A stretch of 21,315 nt of DNA, taken from the NCBI GenBank assembly GCA_036522275.1, contig DATDGC010000033.1, positions 1 to 21,315 of the forward strand, read 5' to 3'. The stretch is from JAHFRG01 sp036522275. GTDB lineage: Bacteria > Pseudomonadota > Gammaproteobacteria > Burkholderiales > JAHFRG01. Position numbers and translations under genes: made by a program. The notes beneath the pieces were generated by a model, which had not been told where the DNA came from, did no database searches, and was given only the letters and a program-made list of their open reading frames with translations. Every line of letters begins with the position of its first letter. Position 1 is the stretch's first letter. This document shows, piece after piece, positions 7,189 to 15,052 of this stretch.

Positions 7189-8412
7189 ATGAAATCATGG
7201 CTTTCTGGGTTTGCTGCATTGATTACTAATCGAATATCTCTCCGAGGAGCAGTCGCCGAGTTTCTACGCCTTGAATCGGCCGGCGGGATCGTTCTCGTAT
7301 GCACCGCGCTGATCGCCATGCTCTTGGTTAATTCGCCACTTGCCGGTTATTACTTCGCGCTCTTGGAGACGCCTCTAAGCATTCATGCAGGCCAATTTGG
7401 GCTAGCCAAGCCGCTACTGCTATGGATCAACGACGGGCTTATGGCAGTTTTTTTCTTTCTTGTCGGCCTCGAGTTGAAGCGCGAGGTGTTGGAGGGGGAA
7501 CTCTCGAAACCTTCACAAATCGTTCTGCCTGGTTTAGCCGCCTTTGGCGGATTGGTGGTCCCTGCGGCTATTTATGCTTACTTGAATTGGGAGAACCCGG
7601 TCGCTCTGGAAGGCTGGGCAATTCCTTCGGCCACCGATATCGCATTTGCAGTCGGGGTGCTCAGCTTGCTCGGTAACCGTGTACCGTCTTCATTGAAAAT
7701 CTTCTTGCTCACCGTCGCGATTTTTGATGACCTGGGTGCGATCGTCATCATCGCGGTCTACTATTCAGGTCACCTTTCAGAGTTGTCACTGATGTTTGCT
7801 GGATTTGCCGTGCTTGTCCTTTTCTTATTGAACAATAAAGGTGTCGCTCGTCCAGCGGTATACCTGATGGTGGGGATTGCCCTCTGGGTGGCGGTTCTCA
7901 AATCCGGGATTCACGCGACCCTTGCGGGTGTCGTTTTAGCACTATTCGTACCGCTCAAGACAAATCGCGGAGAAGACCGGTCTCTACTGCGACATTTCGA
8001 GCAAAGCCTGCATCCCTGGGTAGCGTACGGAGTACTTCCTTTGTTCGCGTTTGCCAATGCCGGCGTATCATTTCACGGCCTCACTCTCGCCAGTCTGCTC
8101 AATCCGGTACCGCTTGGCATTGCCGCTGGTTTATTTTTCGGCAAGCTGGTCGGTGTGCTCATAGCTACCTGGATCGCCGTTACAGCCGGCTTTGCAAAGC
8201 TGCCGAGCGGTGCCCGCTGGCCCGAGATGTGCGGAATCGCTCTAGTCTGTGGCGTGGGATTTACCATGAGCTTTTTTATCGGCTCGCTCGCATTTGAAGA
8301 TGCTCCCGAGTATGGAACAGGGGTTCGCCTCGGGGTACTGGCAGGGTCCCTTTTATCCGCAGTAACGGGATTTCTTGTACTGCGCTTTGCATCACGCAGA
8401 TCGGGTAGCTAG
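7189..8412 (+). CDS. nhaA: Na+/H+ antiporter NhaA
   Basis: Inner-membrane antiporter exchanging cytoplasmic Na+ (or Li+) for external H+, used for pH and sodium homeostasis. It is 407 residues from ATG 7189, with about a dozen hydrophobic segments. The ion-binding aspartate pair is present in TVAIFDDLGAI (D180, D181), and the assisting aspartate in PSATDIAFA (D150). WINDGLMAVFFFLVGLELKRE and GFTMSFFIGSLAF are family blocks. A TTG at 7165 would add 8 residues; neither start has a strong Shine-Dalgarno. It stands alone, ends 4 bp from a convergent gene, and no nhaR-type regulator is visible. Confidence 0.95.
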   Translation: MKSWLSGFAALITNRISLRGAVAEFLRLESAGGIVLVCTALIAMLLVNSPLAGYYFALLETPLSIHAGQFGLAKPLLLWINDGLMAVFFFLVGLELKREVLEGELSKPSQIVLPGLAAFGGLVVPAAIYAYLNWENPVALEGWAIPSATDIAFAVGVLSLLGNRVPSSLKIFLLTVAIFDDLGAIVIIAVYYSGHLSELSLMFAGFAVLVLFLLNNKGVARPAVYLMVGIALWVAVLKSGIHATLAGVVLALFVPLKTNRGEDRSLLRHFEQSLHPWVAYGVLPLFAFANAGVSFHGLTLASLLNPVPLGIAAGLFFGKLVGVLIATWIAVTAGFAKLPSGARWPEMCGIALVCGVGFTMSFFIGSLAFEDAPEYGTGVRLGVLAGSLLSAVTGFLVLRFASRRSGS

Positions 8413-8416
8413 GCGG

Positions 8417-9145
8417 TCATTTCACTAATTCAATCTTGTCACCGATTTTCAAATCAAGTTCGCGCGCCGCATTGCCAGAGCTTATAGCTATTTCCGCGAG
8501 GCCGACGCAGTTTTCATACCAAAACGGCGTGCCGCCCGGAACGTCCGCAAATATCGTGGCGCGCCTTAAACGCCCACCGTGTACCAGTAGTTGGTTATCA
8601 AACGTCAGAGATTTTGCGCGCATGCCGGTCATGGCATTGCCGTAACGATCTATGTAAATGACTTCCGTCAAATCCTGCGCGCCGAATCGCACTCGCAGCG
8701 AGGTAATTTCATCCACCTTGTCGCGCGGAAACTCACCCTTGGCTGTGAGCGCAGCAATCGGAGCGAACAAATCACGGCCGTGAAAGGTATGGGAGAGTTT
8801 TCGCGGACGCCAGTGGATGCACCAGAATTTTGGCTTGTCCGCTCTCGCTGCAACGACCGAAAGCAAGCCGTTGTCCGGGCCGACAAACCATTTGCCATCG
8901 GCGGCCAACATTACTGCGTCACGTGCGCTCCCGACGCCTGGGTCCACGACGGTCAGGAATACGCTATCCGGTGGGAATTGAGGCGCCAGGGCTGCAAGCA
9001 AATGCGCGCTCGCTTTGACGTTGTACGCCGGCGCGTCATGCAGCATATCAATCTGCGGCACGCGGGGAGCGTGTTGATGGAGCACGCTCTTTACCTGCCC
9101 GACATACAGACCGTCATGGCCAAAATCAGTAAAAAGGATGATCAT
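8417..9145 (-). CDS. S-adenosyl-L-methionine hydrolase (adenosine-forming), SAM hydroxide adenosyltransferase family
   Basis: DUF62-family enzyme expected to use hydroxide to cleave SAM into adenosine and L-methionine. The 242 residues carry TDFGHDGLYVG at 6-16, VVDPGVGSAR at 66-75, FVGPDNG at 87-93 and TFHGRDLFAP at 120-129. The Asp-Arg-His set of hydrolytic members appears as D68, R75 and H122. Retention of this triad argues for hydrolysis, not a chlorinase or fluorinase. The ATG at 9145 gives the family N terminus (MIILFTDFG), although a clear Shine-Dalgarno is missing. It is downstream of rplQ but separated from it by a terminator, so it is probably its own unit. The physiological role is not settled. 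Confidence 0.88.
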   Translation of the reverse strand: MIILFTDFGHDGLYVGQVKSVLHQHAPRVPQIDMLHDAPAYNVKASAHLLAALAPQFPPDSVFLTVVDPGVGSARDAVMLAADGKWFVGPDNGLLSVVAARADKPKFWCIHWRPRKLSHTFHGRDLFAPIAALTAKGEFPRDKVDEITSLRVRFGAQDLTEVIYIDRYGNAMTGMRAKSLTFDNQLLVHGGRLRRATIFADVPGGTPFWYENCVGLAEIAISSGNAARELDLKIGDKIELVK

Positions 9146-9168
9146 GAAAATAATTTTAAACCTTTCAC

Positions 9169-9231
9169 CGCAGAGATGCAGAGGTTTTAATGAATTTTAG
9201 AATCTTCGATAATTCTCTCCGCGCCTCCGCG
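9169..9231. repeat. Imperfect palindromic repeat upstream of the SAM hydrolase gene
   Basis: CGCAGAGATGCAGAG (9169-9183) faces CTCTCCGCGCCTCCGCG (9215-9231) across an AT-rich spacer; about 11 of 15 positions are complementary. The CGC(A/G)GAG theme resembles a dispersed intergenic repeat seen in many proteobacteria. It lies within the 141 bp gap after rplQ. Confidence 0.45.
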
Positions 9232-9242
9232 TAAAAGTAAAT

Positions 9243-9270
9243 AAAAAAGCCTGGCGAACCGGGCTTTTTT
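9243..9270 (-). terminator. Intrinsic terminator of the ribosomal operon (after rplQ)
   Basis: AAAAAAGCC (9243-9251) pairs with GGCTTTTTT (9262-9270) around a GC-rich loop. On the minus strand a stem is followed by a run of T, 16 bp past the rplQ stop. The symmetry would also allow termination in the other direction. Confidence 0.85.
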
Positions 9271-9286
9271 GATCGAAGGGAAATGC

Positions 9287-9706
9287 TTAGGACTTGGCTT
9301 TTTTGGCTTTCTCGGCTTTGGGCTCGGTCTTGGGGGCGCTCTCGGGCTGCGGCTGGTCCATGAGCTGAACCAGCGCGATCGGGGCATTGTCACCCTTGCG
9401 GAAGCCGGACTTGAGGATGCGTAAGTATCCGCCATTGCGTTTGGCATAGCGCGGGCCGAGTTCATCGAAAAGCTTGGCTACGATTTCACGGTCGCGCAGG
9501 CGGTTGTACGCCAGGCGCCGGTTGGCAAGCGAAGGTTTCTTGCCGAGCGTAATTAACGGCTCGGCGACGCGGCGCAGCTCCTTGGCCTTGGGCAGCGTGG
9601 TCTTGATGGTCTCAAAGCGCAGCAGGGAATTGGTCATGTTGCGAAGCATCGCCAGGCGATGGCTGCTGGTGCGGTTAAGTTTTCTCAGTCCTTGGCGGTG
9701 GCGCAT
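9287..9706 (-). CDS. rplQ: 50S ribosomal protein L17
   Basis: Large-subunit protein of 139 residues that lines the outside of the exit-tunnel region. The conserved N terminus MRHRQGLRKLNRTSSHR and the block LRFETIKTTLPKAKELR are clear. The last ~20 residues (from about QPQPESAPKTEP) form a Pro/Lys/Ala tail slightly longer than in E. coli (127 residues). It is the last gene of the ribosomal array, 6 bp after rpoA, and is followed by the terminator at 9243-9270. Confidence 0.97.
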   Translation of the reverse strand: MRHRQGLRKLNRTSSHRLAMLRNMTNSLLRFETIKTTLPKAKELRRVAEPLITLGKKPSLANRRLAYNRLRDREIVAKLFDELGPRYAKRNGGYLRILKSGFRKGDNAPIALVQLMDQPQPESAPKTEPKAEKAKKAKS

Positions 9707-9712
9707 GGCGGA

Positions 9713-10693
9713 TTATCCTTTGTTTTCCAGTCCCGCTGGCGGCCAGTTCTCCAGCTTCATGCCGAGCGTCAGCCCGCGCGAAGCCAGGACTTCCTTGATT
9801 TCGTTGAGCGACTTGCGCCCCAGGTTGGGGGTTTTCAGCAATTCGGTTTCGGTACGCTGGATGAGATCGCCGATGTAATAAATGTTTTCCGCTTTCAGGC
9901 AATTCGCCGAGCGCACGGTGAGTTCCAGATCGTCCACCGGACGCAGCAATATCGGATCCACTTGTGGGACTTTGGGCTGCTCCACTTCCACCGTGGTGCC
10001 CTTGAGGTCGGCAAACACCGATAACTGGTCAACCAGGATGCGCGCCGCGTAGCGGATCGCTTCCTCGGGATCAATCACGCCGTTGGTTTCGATATCCATC
10101 ACCAGCTTGTCCAAATCGGTGCGCTGCTCGACACGCGCGCTCTCCACCGCGTAGCTCACCCGGCGCACCGGGCTAAACGAGGCGTCCAGCACGATGTTGC
10201 CGATCTTGCGCTTTTCCTCGGTCAACTGGTGCATGGTGCCGGCCACGTAGCCGCGCCCCATTTCCACCTTGATTTGCATGTCGATCTTGCCGCCGGCAGT
10301 CAAATGCGCGATCACGTGATCCGGGTTGATGATTTCCACATCGTGGCCGCCCTCGATATCGCCGGCGGTCACCACGCCTTCGCCGTGCTTTTTCAGGATG
10401 AGTGTCGCTTCCTGGCGGTTGTGCAGCTTGAGCACGATGCCCTTGAGGTTGAGCAGTATATCAACCACGTCTTCCTGCACGCCGTCCAGCGTGGAGTATT
10501 CATGCAGCACGCCGCTGATGGTAACTTCGGTGGGTGCAAAGCCCGGCATCGAAGACAGCAGGATGCGGCGCAGTGCGTTACCCAGAGTGTGCCCATAGCC
10601 GCGCTCGAACGGCTCCATGGTTACTTTGGCATGCACGGGTGAAAAGGTCTGCACGTCTATGATACGCGGCTTGAGAAAAGTGCTGCTTTGCAT
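9713..10693 (-). CDS. rpoA: DNA-directed RNA polymerase alpha subunit
   Basis: Scaffold for RNA polymerase assembly and contact point for activators and UP elements. The 326 residues are normal length. The N-terminal assembly domain begins at about residue 20 with TMEPFERGYGHTLGNALRRILLSSMPG. The C-terminal domain after the linker contains VRSANCLKAENIYYIGDLIQR and LGRKSLNEIKEVLASRGL. ATG 10693 has GAGAGGG 7 nt upstream. The gap back to rpsD (303 bp) is filled by element E2, so alpha synthesis may not be directly coupled to rpsD translation. Confidence 0.98.
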   Translation of the reverse strand: MQSSTFLKPRIIDVQTFSPVHAKVTMEPFERGYGHTLGNALRRILLSSMPGFAPTEVTISGVLHEYSTLDGVQEDVVDILLNLKGIVLKLHNRQEATLILKKHGEGVVTAGDIEGGHDVEIINPDHVIAHLTAGGKIDMQIKVEMGRGYVAGTMHQLTEEKRKIGNIVLDASFSPVRRVSYAVESARVEQRTDLDKLVMDIETNGVIDPEEAIRYAARILVDQLSVFADLKGTTVEVEQPKVPQVDPILLRPVDDLELTVRSANCLKAENIYYIGDLIQRTETELLKTPNLGRKSLNEIKEVLASRGLTLGMKLENWPPAGLENKG

Positions 10694-10718
10694 GGCTAAA
10701 CCCTCTCTTGATTACTAA

Positions 10719-10993
10719 GGAACCTCTAATTAAATCCCACGTGAGCCGCGTTGCCGGCCCGATTCGGATGATGGCGCGAAGCGCGGCGAAGGAGCAGTAG
10801 TTCGCGCTACGTCCGAGCCGCGCGCCAAAGCCAGCGCTGAATCAGGCCGCAACCCGAATGGGACGGGGCTTGGCAGGCGCCCTGCGGCGTCGCTCGTCGT
10901 CATAGTGGTAGTGACCACAATTTCCTTCTCGCTCCTTGCATTGCATCCCGCAAAGCCACCGTCGCGACCATGCGGGATTTAATTAGAGGTTCC
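10719..10993 (+). mobile_element. MITE-like inverted-repeat element, copy E2 (between rpsD and rpoA)
   Basis: 275 bp, almost exactly the size of E1, with perfect 20 bp terminal inverted repeats GGAACCTCTAATTAAATCCC (10719-10738) and its complement (10974-10993). Hairpin I has arms at 10756-10765 and 10839-10848 with a GTAG-N6-CTAC apex at 10797-10810. Hairpin II pairs 10862-10871 with 10953-10963. All lie at nearly the same offsets as in E1 although the hairpin I arm sequence differs. Flanks CTAA and CTAT are only partly alike, so a target duplication is uncertain. It has the same orientation as E1 and no coding capacity that I can support. Confidence 0.82.
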
Positions 10994-10996
10994 CTA

Positions 10997-11623
10997 TTAC
11001 TTCGAATACAACTCGACCACCAAACTCTCATTGATGGTCGAAGGCAGCTCAGAGCGTTGCGGCCTGGCTTTGAACATGCCTTTCATGGTTTTGCTGTCAA
11101 CTTCAATCCATTCTGGAAAGCCGCGCGCTTCGGCCGCTTCCACTGCAGCCTTGATGCGCAAATGTCCCTTGGCCTTTTCCACGACTTCGATCGCGTCCCC
11201 TGGGCGAACCTGGTAGGACGGGATGTTGACGCGTTTGCCGTTAACCAGAATGCCGTTGTGGCGCACGATCTGGCGCGCCTCGGAACGCGATGCGCCAAAG
11301 CCCATGCGGTAGGAAACGGTATCCAAACGCGACTCCAGGATCTGCAACAGGGTCTCGCCGGTAATGCCTTTGCGGCGGTCGGCATCCTTGTAGCTGTTGC
11401 GGAACTGGCGCTCCAGCAGGCCGTAGATGCGGCGCAGTTTTTGTTTCTCGCGCAATTGCACGGCGTAACCGGATAGGCGGGTGTTTTTCTGGCCGTGCTG
11501 GCCGGGGGCGTAGCTCCTGCGGTCAATTGAACACTTGTCGGTAAAGCACTTCTCGCCCTTTAAAAACAGTTTCTCGCCTTCGCGGCGGCACTGGCGGCAT
11601 TTTGCGTCGAGATTTCTGGCCAT
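10997..11623 (-). CDS. rpsD: 30S ribosomal protein S4 (four-cysteine form)
   Basis: Primary 16S rRNA-binding protein of the small subunit body, 208 residues. The N terminus holds C9-X2-C12 and C26-X4-C31, the potentially zinc-binding form of S4. E. coli S4 lacks this set. The S4 RNA-binding domain follows (GFGASRSEARQIVRHNGILVNG), and the C terminus INESLVVELYSK is standard. An upstream in-frame ATG at 11725 overlaps rpsK, so I chose ATG 11623. In E. coli S4 represses its own operon; here the gap before rpoA is enlarged by E2. Confidence 0.97.
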   Translation of the reverse strand: MARNLDAKCRQCRREGEKLFLKGEKCFTDKCSIDRRSYAPGQHGQKNTRLSGYAVQLREKQKLRRIYGLLERQFRNSYKDADRRKGITGETLLQILESRLDTVSYRMGFGASRSEARQIVRHNGILVNGKRVNIPSYQVRPGDAIEVVEKAKGHLRIKAAVEAAEARGFPEWIEVDSKTMKGMFKARPQRSELPSTINESLVVELYSK

Positions 11624-11636
11624 AAGTTTTCCTGAA

Positions 11637-12029
11637 TTAGATTCGGCGCCGCTTCGGCGGGCGGCAGCCGTTGTGCGGCACCGGGGTGACGTCGGAGATG
11701 CTGGTAATCTTGAAACCCACGGCATTGAGCGCGCGTACCGCAGATTCGCGTCCCGGGCCGGGGCCCTTGATGCGTACTTCGATGTTTTTCACGCCGCATT
11801 CCTGGGCCGCACGCCCGGCCTTCTCGGCGGCCACCTGCGCGGCAAACGGCGTGCTCTTGCGCGAACCCTTGAAACCGGCGGCACCTGAAGTCGCCCATGC
11901 CAAGGCGTTGCCCTGGCGATCGGTGATGGTGACGATGGTGTTGTTGAATGAGGCGTGAATATGGGCGATGCCTTCCGCCACATTCTTCTTTGCTTTCTTA
12001 CGCACTCTTACGTTGGGCTTGGTTACCAT
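11637..12029 (-). CDS. rpsK: 30S ribosomal protein S11
   Basis: Small-subunit platform protein near the mRNA exit channel, 130 residues, standard length. Conserved blocks are NNTIVTITDRQGNALAW, GFKGSRKSTPFAAQ, VRIKGPGPGRESAVRAL and the basic C terminus CRPPKRRRI. It lies 15 bp after rpsM in the alpha-operon order rpsM-rpsK-rpsD-rpoA-rplQ. Confidence 0.98.
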   Translation of the reverse strand: MVTKPNVRVRKKAKKNVAEGIAHIHASFNNTIVTITDRQGNALAWATSGAAGFKGSRKSTPFAAQVAAEKAGRAAQECGVKNIEVRIKGPGPGRESAVRALNAVGFKITSISDVTPVPHNGCRPPKRRRI

Positions 12030-12044
12030 GCACGATATCCTTAA

Positions 12045-12437
12045 TTAGTGTTTCCCTGTTATGTTGGTAGTTGTTGCTTTAGCGAGCCGTACTGCCTTGC
12101 GCGGACCTTTGCGGGTGCGCGCGTTAGTGCGCGTGCGCTGGCCTCGCACCGGCAGACCCCGGCGATGGCGCTGGCCGCGGTAGCAGCCAAGGTCAATTAG
12201 CCGCTTGATGTTCATTGAAACCTCGCGGCGCAGGTCGCCTTCCACCGTGACTTTGCCCACCTGCTCGCGCAGCTTGTCCATTTCCCCATCGGATAAATCT
12301 TTAATCTTGGCGGAAATATTGACCCCTGCGGCGGCGCAGATTCTCCGCGCCCGAGAGCGTCCGATGCCGTAAATCGCGGTCAGCGCGATTTCCGCGTGCT
12401 GATGGTTCGGAATGTTTACCCCTGCAATACGGGCCAT
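12045..12437 (-). CDS. rpsM: 30S ribosomal protein S13
   Basis: Small-subunit head protein contacting the P-site tRNA and making bridges to the large subunit. The N terminus MARIAGVNIPNHQHAEIALTAIYGIG and the block RGLPVRGQRTRTNARTRKGP are diagnostic. At 130 residues it is about 10 longer than E. coli S13 because of a C-terminal tail (RLAKATTTNITGKH). It opens the alpha-operon part of the array, 65 bp after rpmJ. Confidence 0.97.
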   Translation of the reverse strand: MARIAGVNIPNHQHAEIALTAIYGIGRSRARRICAAAGVNISAKIKDLSDGEMDKLREQVGKVTVEGDLRREVSMNIKRLIDLGCYRGQRHRRGLPVRGQRTRTNARTRKGPRKAVRLAKATTTNITGKH

Positions 12438-12502
12438 GACGTCCTCAGAAAATAAAAATTGGTAATTATAAAGTTAATGCTCAAACTATTCAAACAACCC
12501 AA

Positions 12503-12616
12503 CTAACCCTGGCGCTGCTTGTGTCGGGGATTCGGGCAAATCACGCGCACCACGCGCTTGCGCCGGACAATCTTGCATTTGCGGCACATTGTTTTTACCG
12601 AAGTCCGTACTTTCAT
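12503..12616 (-). CDS. rpmJ: 50S ribosomal protein L36
   Basis: A 37-residue protein beginning MKVRTSVKTMCRKCKIVRRK. The zinc ligands C11, C14, C27 and H32 are all present, so this is the zinc-type L36. ATG 12616 has AGGAAGG just upstream. It lies between infA and rpsM, the usual place in proteobacteria. The C terminus HKQRQG matches the family. Confidence 0.96.
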   Translation of the reverse strand: MKVRTSVKTMCRKCKIVRRKRVVRVICPNPRHKQRQG

Positions 12617-12636
12617 TTCGCTTCCTTCCTCTTCTA

Positions 12637-12855
12637 TTACTTGGCGCGGAACACGATGCGCGCCTTGGTTAAATCGTAGGGAGTGAGTTCCACCGTCACC
12701 TTGTCTCCCGGCAGGATGCGGATGTAGTGCATGCGCATCTTCCCGGAAATATGCCCGAGCACAATATGTCCATTTTCAAGTTTCACGCGGAACGTGGCGT
12801 TGGGAAGGGTTTCCATAATCTCCCCCTGCATTTGTATCGTCTCTTCCTTCGCCAT
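12637..12855 (-). CDS. infA: Translation initiation factor IF-1
   Basis: Seventy-two-residue S1/OB-fold factor that occupies the ribosomal A site during initiation. The sequence from MAKEETIQMQGEIMETLPNA to the RARIV-type end (KARIVFRAK) is full length. Placement of infA between secY and rpmJ is common in betaproteobacteria. A long palindrome sits in the 163 bp gap between secY and this gene. Confidence 0.97.
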   Translation of the reverse strand: MAKEETIQMQGEIMETLPNATFRVKLENGHIVLGHISGKMRMHYIRILPGDKVTVELTPYDLTKARIVFRAK

Positions 12856-12876
12856 GGGCTAAACTTCGTCTTTATG

Positions 12877-12965
12877 CGCCAATACCGCGTTGCTCCGTTT
12901 TTTTGCATCGCTTGCATACTTCGAGTATGCGTCTCTCGCAAAAAAACTCGCACCTTGTATTGGCG
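12877..12965. repeat. Nested palindrome in the secY-infA gap
   Basis: An 89 bp inverted repeat in three nested layers. The outer arms are CGCCAATAC (12877-12885) and GTATTGGCG (12957-12965). The middle arms are TTTTTTTGC (12898-12906) and GCAAAAAAA (12938-12946). The central hairpin is GCATACT-TCG-AGTATGC (12914-12930). All three layers are perfect. Transcribed within the operon it would fold strongly, but there is no T-run after it, so it does not look like a terminator. It resembles palindromic intergenic repeats found in other proteobacteria; the family is not identified. Confidence 0.8.
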
Positions 12966-13018
12966 TAAAATACTCGATTATCCGTGACGCGTGTTTGAAC
13001 ATCCATCCTTATCCCAGG

Positions 13019-14344
13019 TCAGCGTGCCGGCAAGACGCCGCCCTTGAAATTGGCTTTTTTCAGCAGGCTTTCGTACTGATGCGACATGATGTAGGCCTGC
13101 ACCTGCGCCATGAAATCCATGGTCACCACCACGATAATTAAAAGCGACGTGCCGCCGAAATAAAACGGCACGTTCCACTTCACGATTAGAAACTCCGGCA
13201 GCAGGCACACCAGCGTCACATAAAGCGCTCCCGCCAGCGTGAGCCGCATCATGATGTGCTCGATAAAGCGCCCGGTCTGCTCGCCCGGCCGGATGCCCGG
13301 CACAAAAGCGCCGCTTTTTTTCAGGTTGTCGGCGGTGTCCTTGGGATTAAACACCAGCGCCGTGTAAAAAAAACAGAAAAAGATGATCGCCGAGGCATAC
13401 AGCAGCACATAAATCGGCTGCCCCGGATGGAGCAACCCGCCGATATCCTTAAGCCAGGTCAGGTTCTCGCTGCTGCCGAACCAGCCCGCAAGGGTCGCCG
13501 GAAACAAAATAATGCTGGATGCGAAAATCGGCGGAATTACTCCCGACATATTCAGTTTCAGCGGCAGGTGCGAACTCTGCCCACCGTAAATCTTGCGCCC
13601 GACCTGGCGCTTGGCGTAATTCACCAGTATCTTGCGCTGGCCGCGCTCCACGAACACCACCAGGCCGGTAATGGTGATTGCGCCAACGAATAACAGCAGC
13701 ACCAAGGGGATGGGAAACGCCCCGGTGCGGGTCAATTCCAGCGTCCCGCCTATGGCGTGCGGCAACCCGGCGACAATGCCGGCGAAAATAATCAGCGAAA
13801 TGCCGTTGCCGACGCCGCGCTCGGTAATCTGTTCGCCGAGCCACATTAAAAATAGGGTGCCGGTCACCAGCGTCACCATGGTGGTCAAGCGGAACATCAG
13901 CCCCGGCTCCAGCACCAGCCCCGGCTGCGACTCCAGCGCAATCGCAATCCCCATGGCCTGGAACGTCGCCAGGAACACCGTGCCATAGCGGGTGTACTGG
14001 GTAATCTTGCGGCGGCCGGATTCACCCTCTTTTTTCAAAGCCTCAAGCGTAGGCGATACCACCGTCATCAACTGCATGATGATGGACGAGGAGATGTAAG
14101 GCAGTATGCCCAGCGCAAAAATAGTGAAGCGCGACAGCGCGCCTCCCGAAAACACGTTGAACATGCCGAGTATCCCCCCCTGCTGCGAGCGGAACAAATC
14201 GGCAAGATGCGCCGGGTCTATGCCGGGCACCGGAATGTGCGCGCCCATGCGGTACACTATCAGGGCGCCCAGCAAGAACAGGAGGCGCTTCTTGAGGTCC
14301 CCCATCTTGCCGTACATTCCGAGCAGCGAATTATTAGTGGCCAT
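13019..14344 (-). CDS. secY: Preprotein translocase subunit SecY
   Basis: Channel-forming inner-membrane subunit of the SecYEG translocon. The 441 residues carry about ten hydrophobic segments. The N-terminal block RLLFLLGALIVYRMGAHIPVPGI and the plug-region segment FNVFSGGALSRFTIFALGI are typical. PYISSSIIMQL, GIGNGISLIIFAGI-like GVGNGISLIIFAGI, and the C-terminal MSHQYESLLKKANFKGG also match the family. The ATG at 14344 directly abuts the rplO stop, implying translational coupling. The following 163 bp gap to infA contains the nested palindrome. Confidence 0.98.
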   Translation of the reverse strand: MATNNSLLGMYGKMGDLKKRLLFLLGALIVYRMGAHIPVPGIDPAHLADLFRSQQGGILGMFNVFSGGALSRFTIFALGILPYISSSIIMQLMTVVSPTLEALKKEGESGRRKITQYTRYGTVFLATFQAMGIAIALESQPGLVLEPGLMFRLTTMVTLVTGTLFLMWLGEQITERGVGNGISLIIFAGIVAGLPHAIGGTLELTRTGAFPIPLVLLLFVGAITITGLVVFVERGQRKILVNYAKRQVGRKIYGGQSSHLPLKLNMSGVIPPIFASSIILFPATLAGWFGSSENLTWLKDIGGLLHPGQPIYVLLYASAIIFFCFFYTALVFNPKDTADNLKKSGAFVPGIRPGEQTGRFIEHIMMRLTLAGALYVTLVCLLPEFLIVKWNVPFYFGGTSLLIIVVVTMDFMAQVQAYIMSHQYESLLKKANFKGGVLPAR

Positions 14345-14791
14345 CTATCCTTTCGCGATTTCAATAATACTGCCGCCGGCAGCCTCAACGGCGGCGCGGG
14401 CGCCCTTGCTCACCCGCAAGCCCTTAATTTTGACAGCGCGGGTGATCTTGCCGGAGAGCATGATTTTGGCTGACAGTGCTCTCGCCGGCACAATCCCCGC
14501 CTGTTTCAGCGCCAGAATGTCTATTTCCTTGGCCTCCAGCGTGTTTAAATCGGAAAGACGCACTTCCGCGGTGTCATTCTTGCTTGGCGAGACAAAGCCG
14601 CGCTTGGGCAGACGGCGCTGCAGCGGCATTTGCCCGCCCTCAAAACCGATTTTATGAAAACCGCCGGAGCGCGCTTTCTGTCCCTTGTGGCCGCGCCCCG
14701 CAGTCTTGCCCAGCCCCGAGCCCGGCCCACGCCCGACGCGGCGTCTCTCGCGCTTGCTGCCTGGAGCGGGTTTGATGCCGTTAAGTTCCAT
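14345..14791 (-). CDS. rplO: 50S ribosomal protein L15
   Basis: Large-subunit assembly protein, 148 residues. The glycine/arginine-rich N terminus (RRRVGRGPGSGLGKTAGRGHKGQKARSGG) is the family hallmark, with FEGGQMPLQRRLPKRGF following. Its ATG (14789-14791) abuts the rpmD stop and its stop abuts the secY start, a tight rpmD-rplO-secY chain typical of the spc operon. Confidence 0.97.
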   Translation of the reverse strand: MELNGIKPAPGSKRERRRVGRGPGSGLGKTAGRGHKGQKARSGGFHKIGFEGGQMPLQRRLPKRGFVSPSKNDTAEVRLSDLNTLEAKEIDILALKQAGIVPARALSAKIMLSGKITRAVKIKGLRVSKGARAAVEAAGGSIIEIAKG

Positions 14792-15052
14792 TTATACCTC
14801 GCACTTGAGGAGGTAGCCTACTTTATTAATCATGCCGCGCACCGCCGGGGTGTCTTCGACCTCCACGGTGTGGCGCAGGCGGCGCAAGCCCAAACCGCGC
14901 ACCGTGGCGCGGTGCGATTCGCTGGTGTTGATAATGCTTTTCACCAGAGTCACTTTGATTTTCGCAGGCTGCTTTTTCTTGACCGTGTTCACTCCAGAAT
15001 CTGTTCCACGCTTTTGCCGCTTGATTTTCGCGGGCTGCTTTTTCATGGCCAT
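14792..15052 (-). CDS. rpmD: 50S ribosomal protein L30 with a duplicated, extended N terminus
   Basis: The C-terminal ~55 residues are a normal L30 (IKVTLVKSIINTSESHRATVRGLGLRRL and VEDTPAVRGMINKVGYL). From ATG 15052 the protein is 86 residues, against about 60 for the family. The first 33 residues contain the motif KKQPAKIK twice, separated by RQKRGTDSGVN. That spacer is the rpsE C-terminal coding sequence read in another frame. The cause is a 66 bp tandem duplication (14955-15020 and 15021-15086). The inner copy has lost both ATGs present in the outer copy, so normal initiation must use 15052 or 15046. A GTG at the inner copy is the alternative start. GGAG precedes ATG 15052 and overlaps the end of rpsE. 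Confidence 0.9.
   Translation of the reverse strand: MAMKKQPAKIKRQKRGTDSGVNTVKKKQPAKIKVTLVKSIINTSESHRATVRGLGLRRLRHTVEVEDTPAVRGMINKVGYLLKCEV

Noticed and set aside
7165..8412. nhaA as a recent horizontal acquisition
   Set aside because: It stands alone beside a repeat and looks slightly less GC-rich, but no composition test could be run and the protein fits a betaproteobacterial NhaA.
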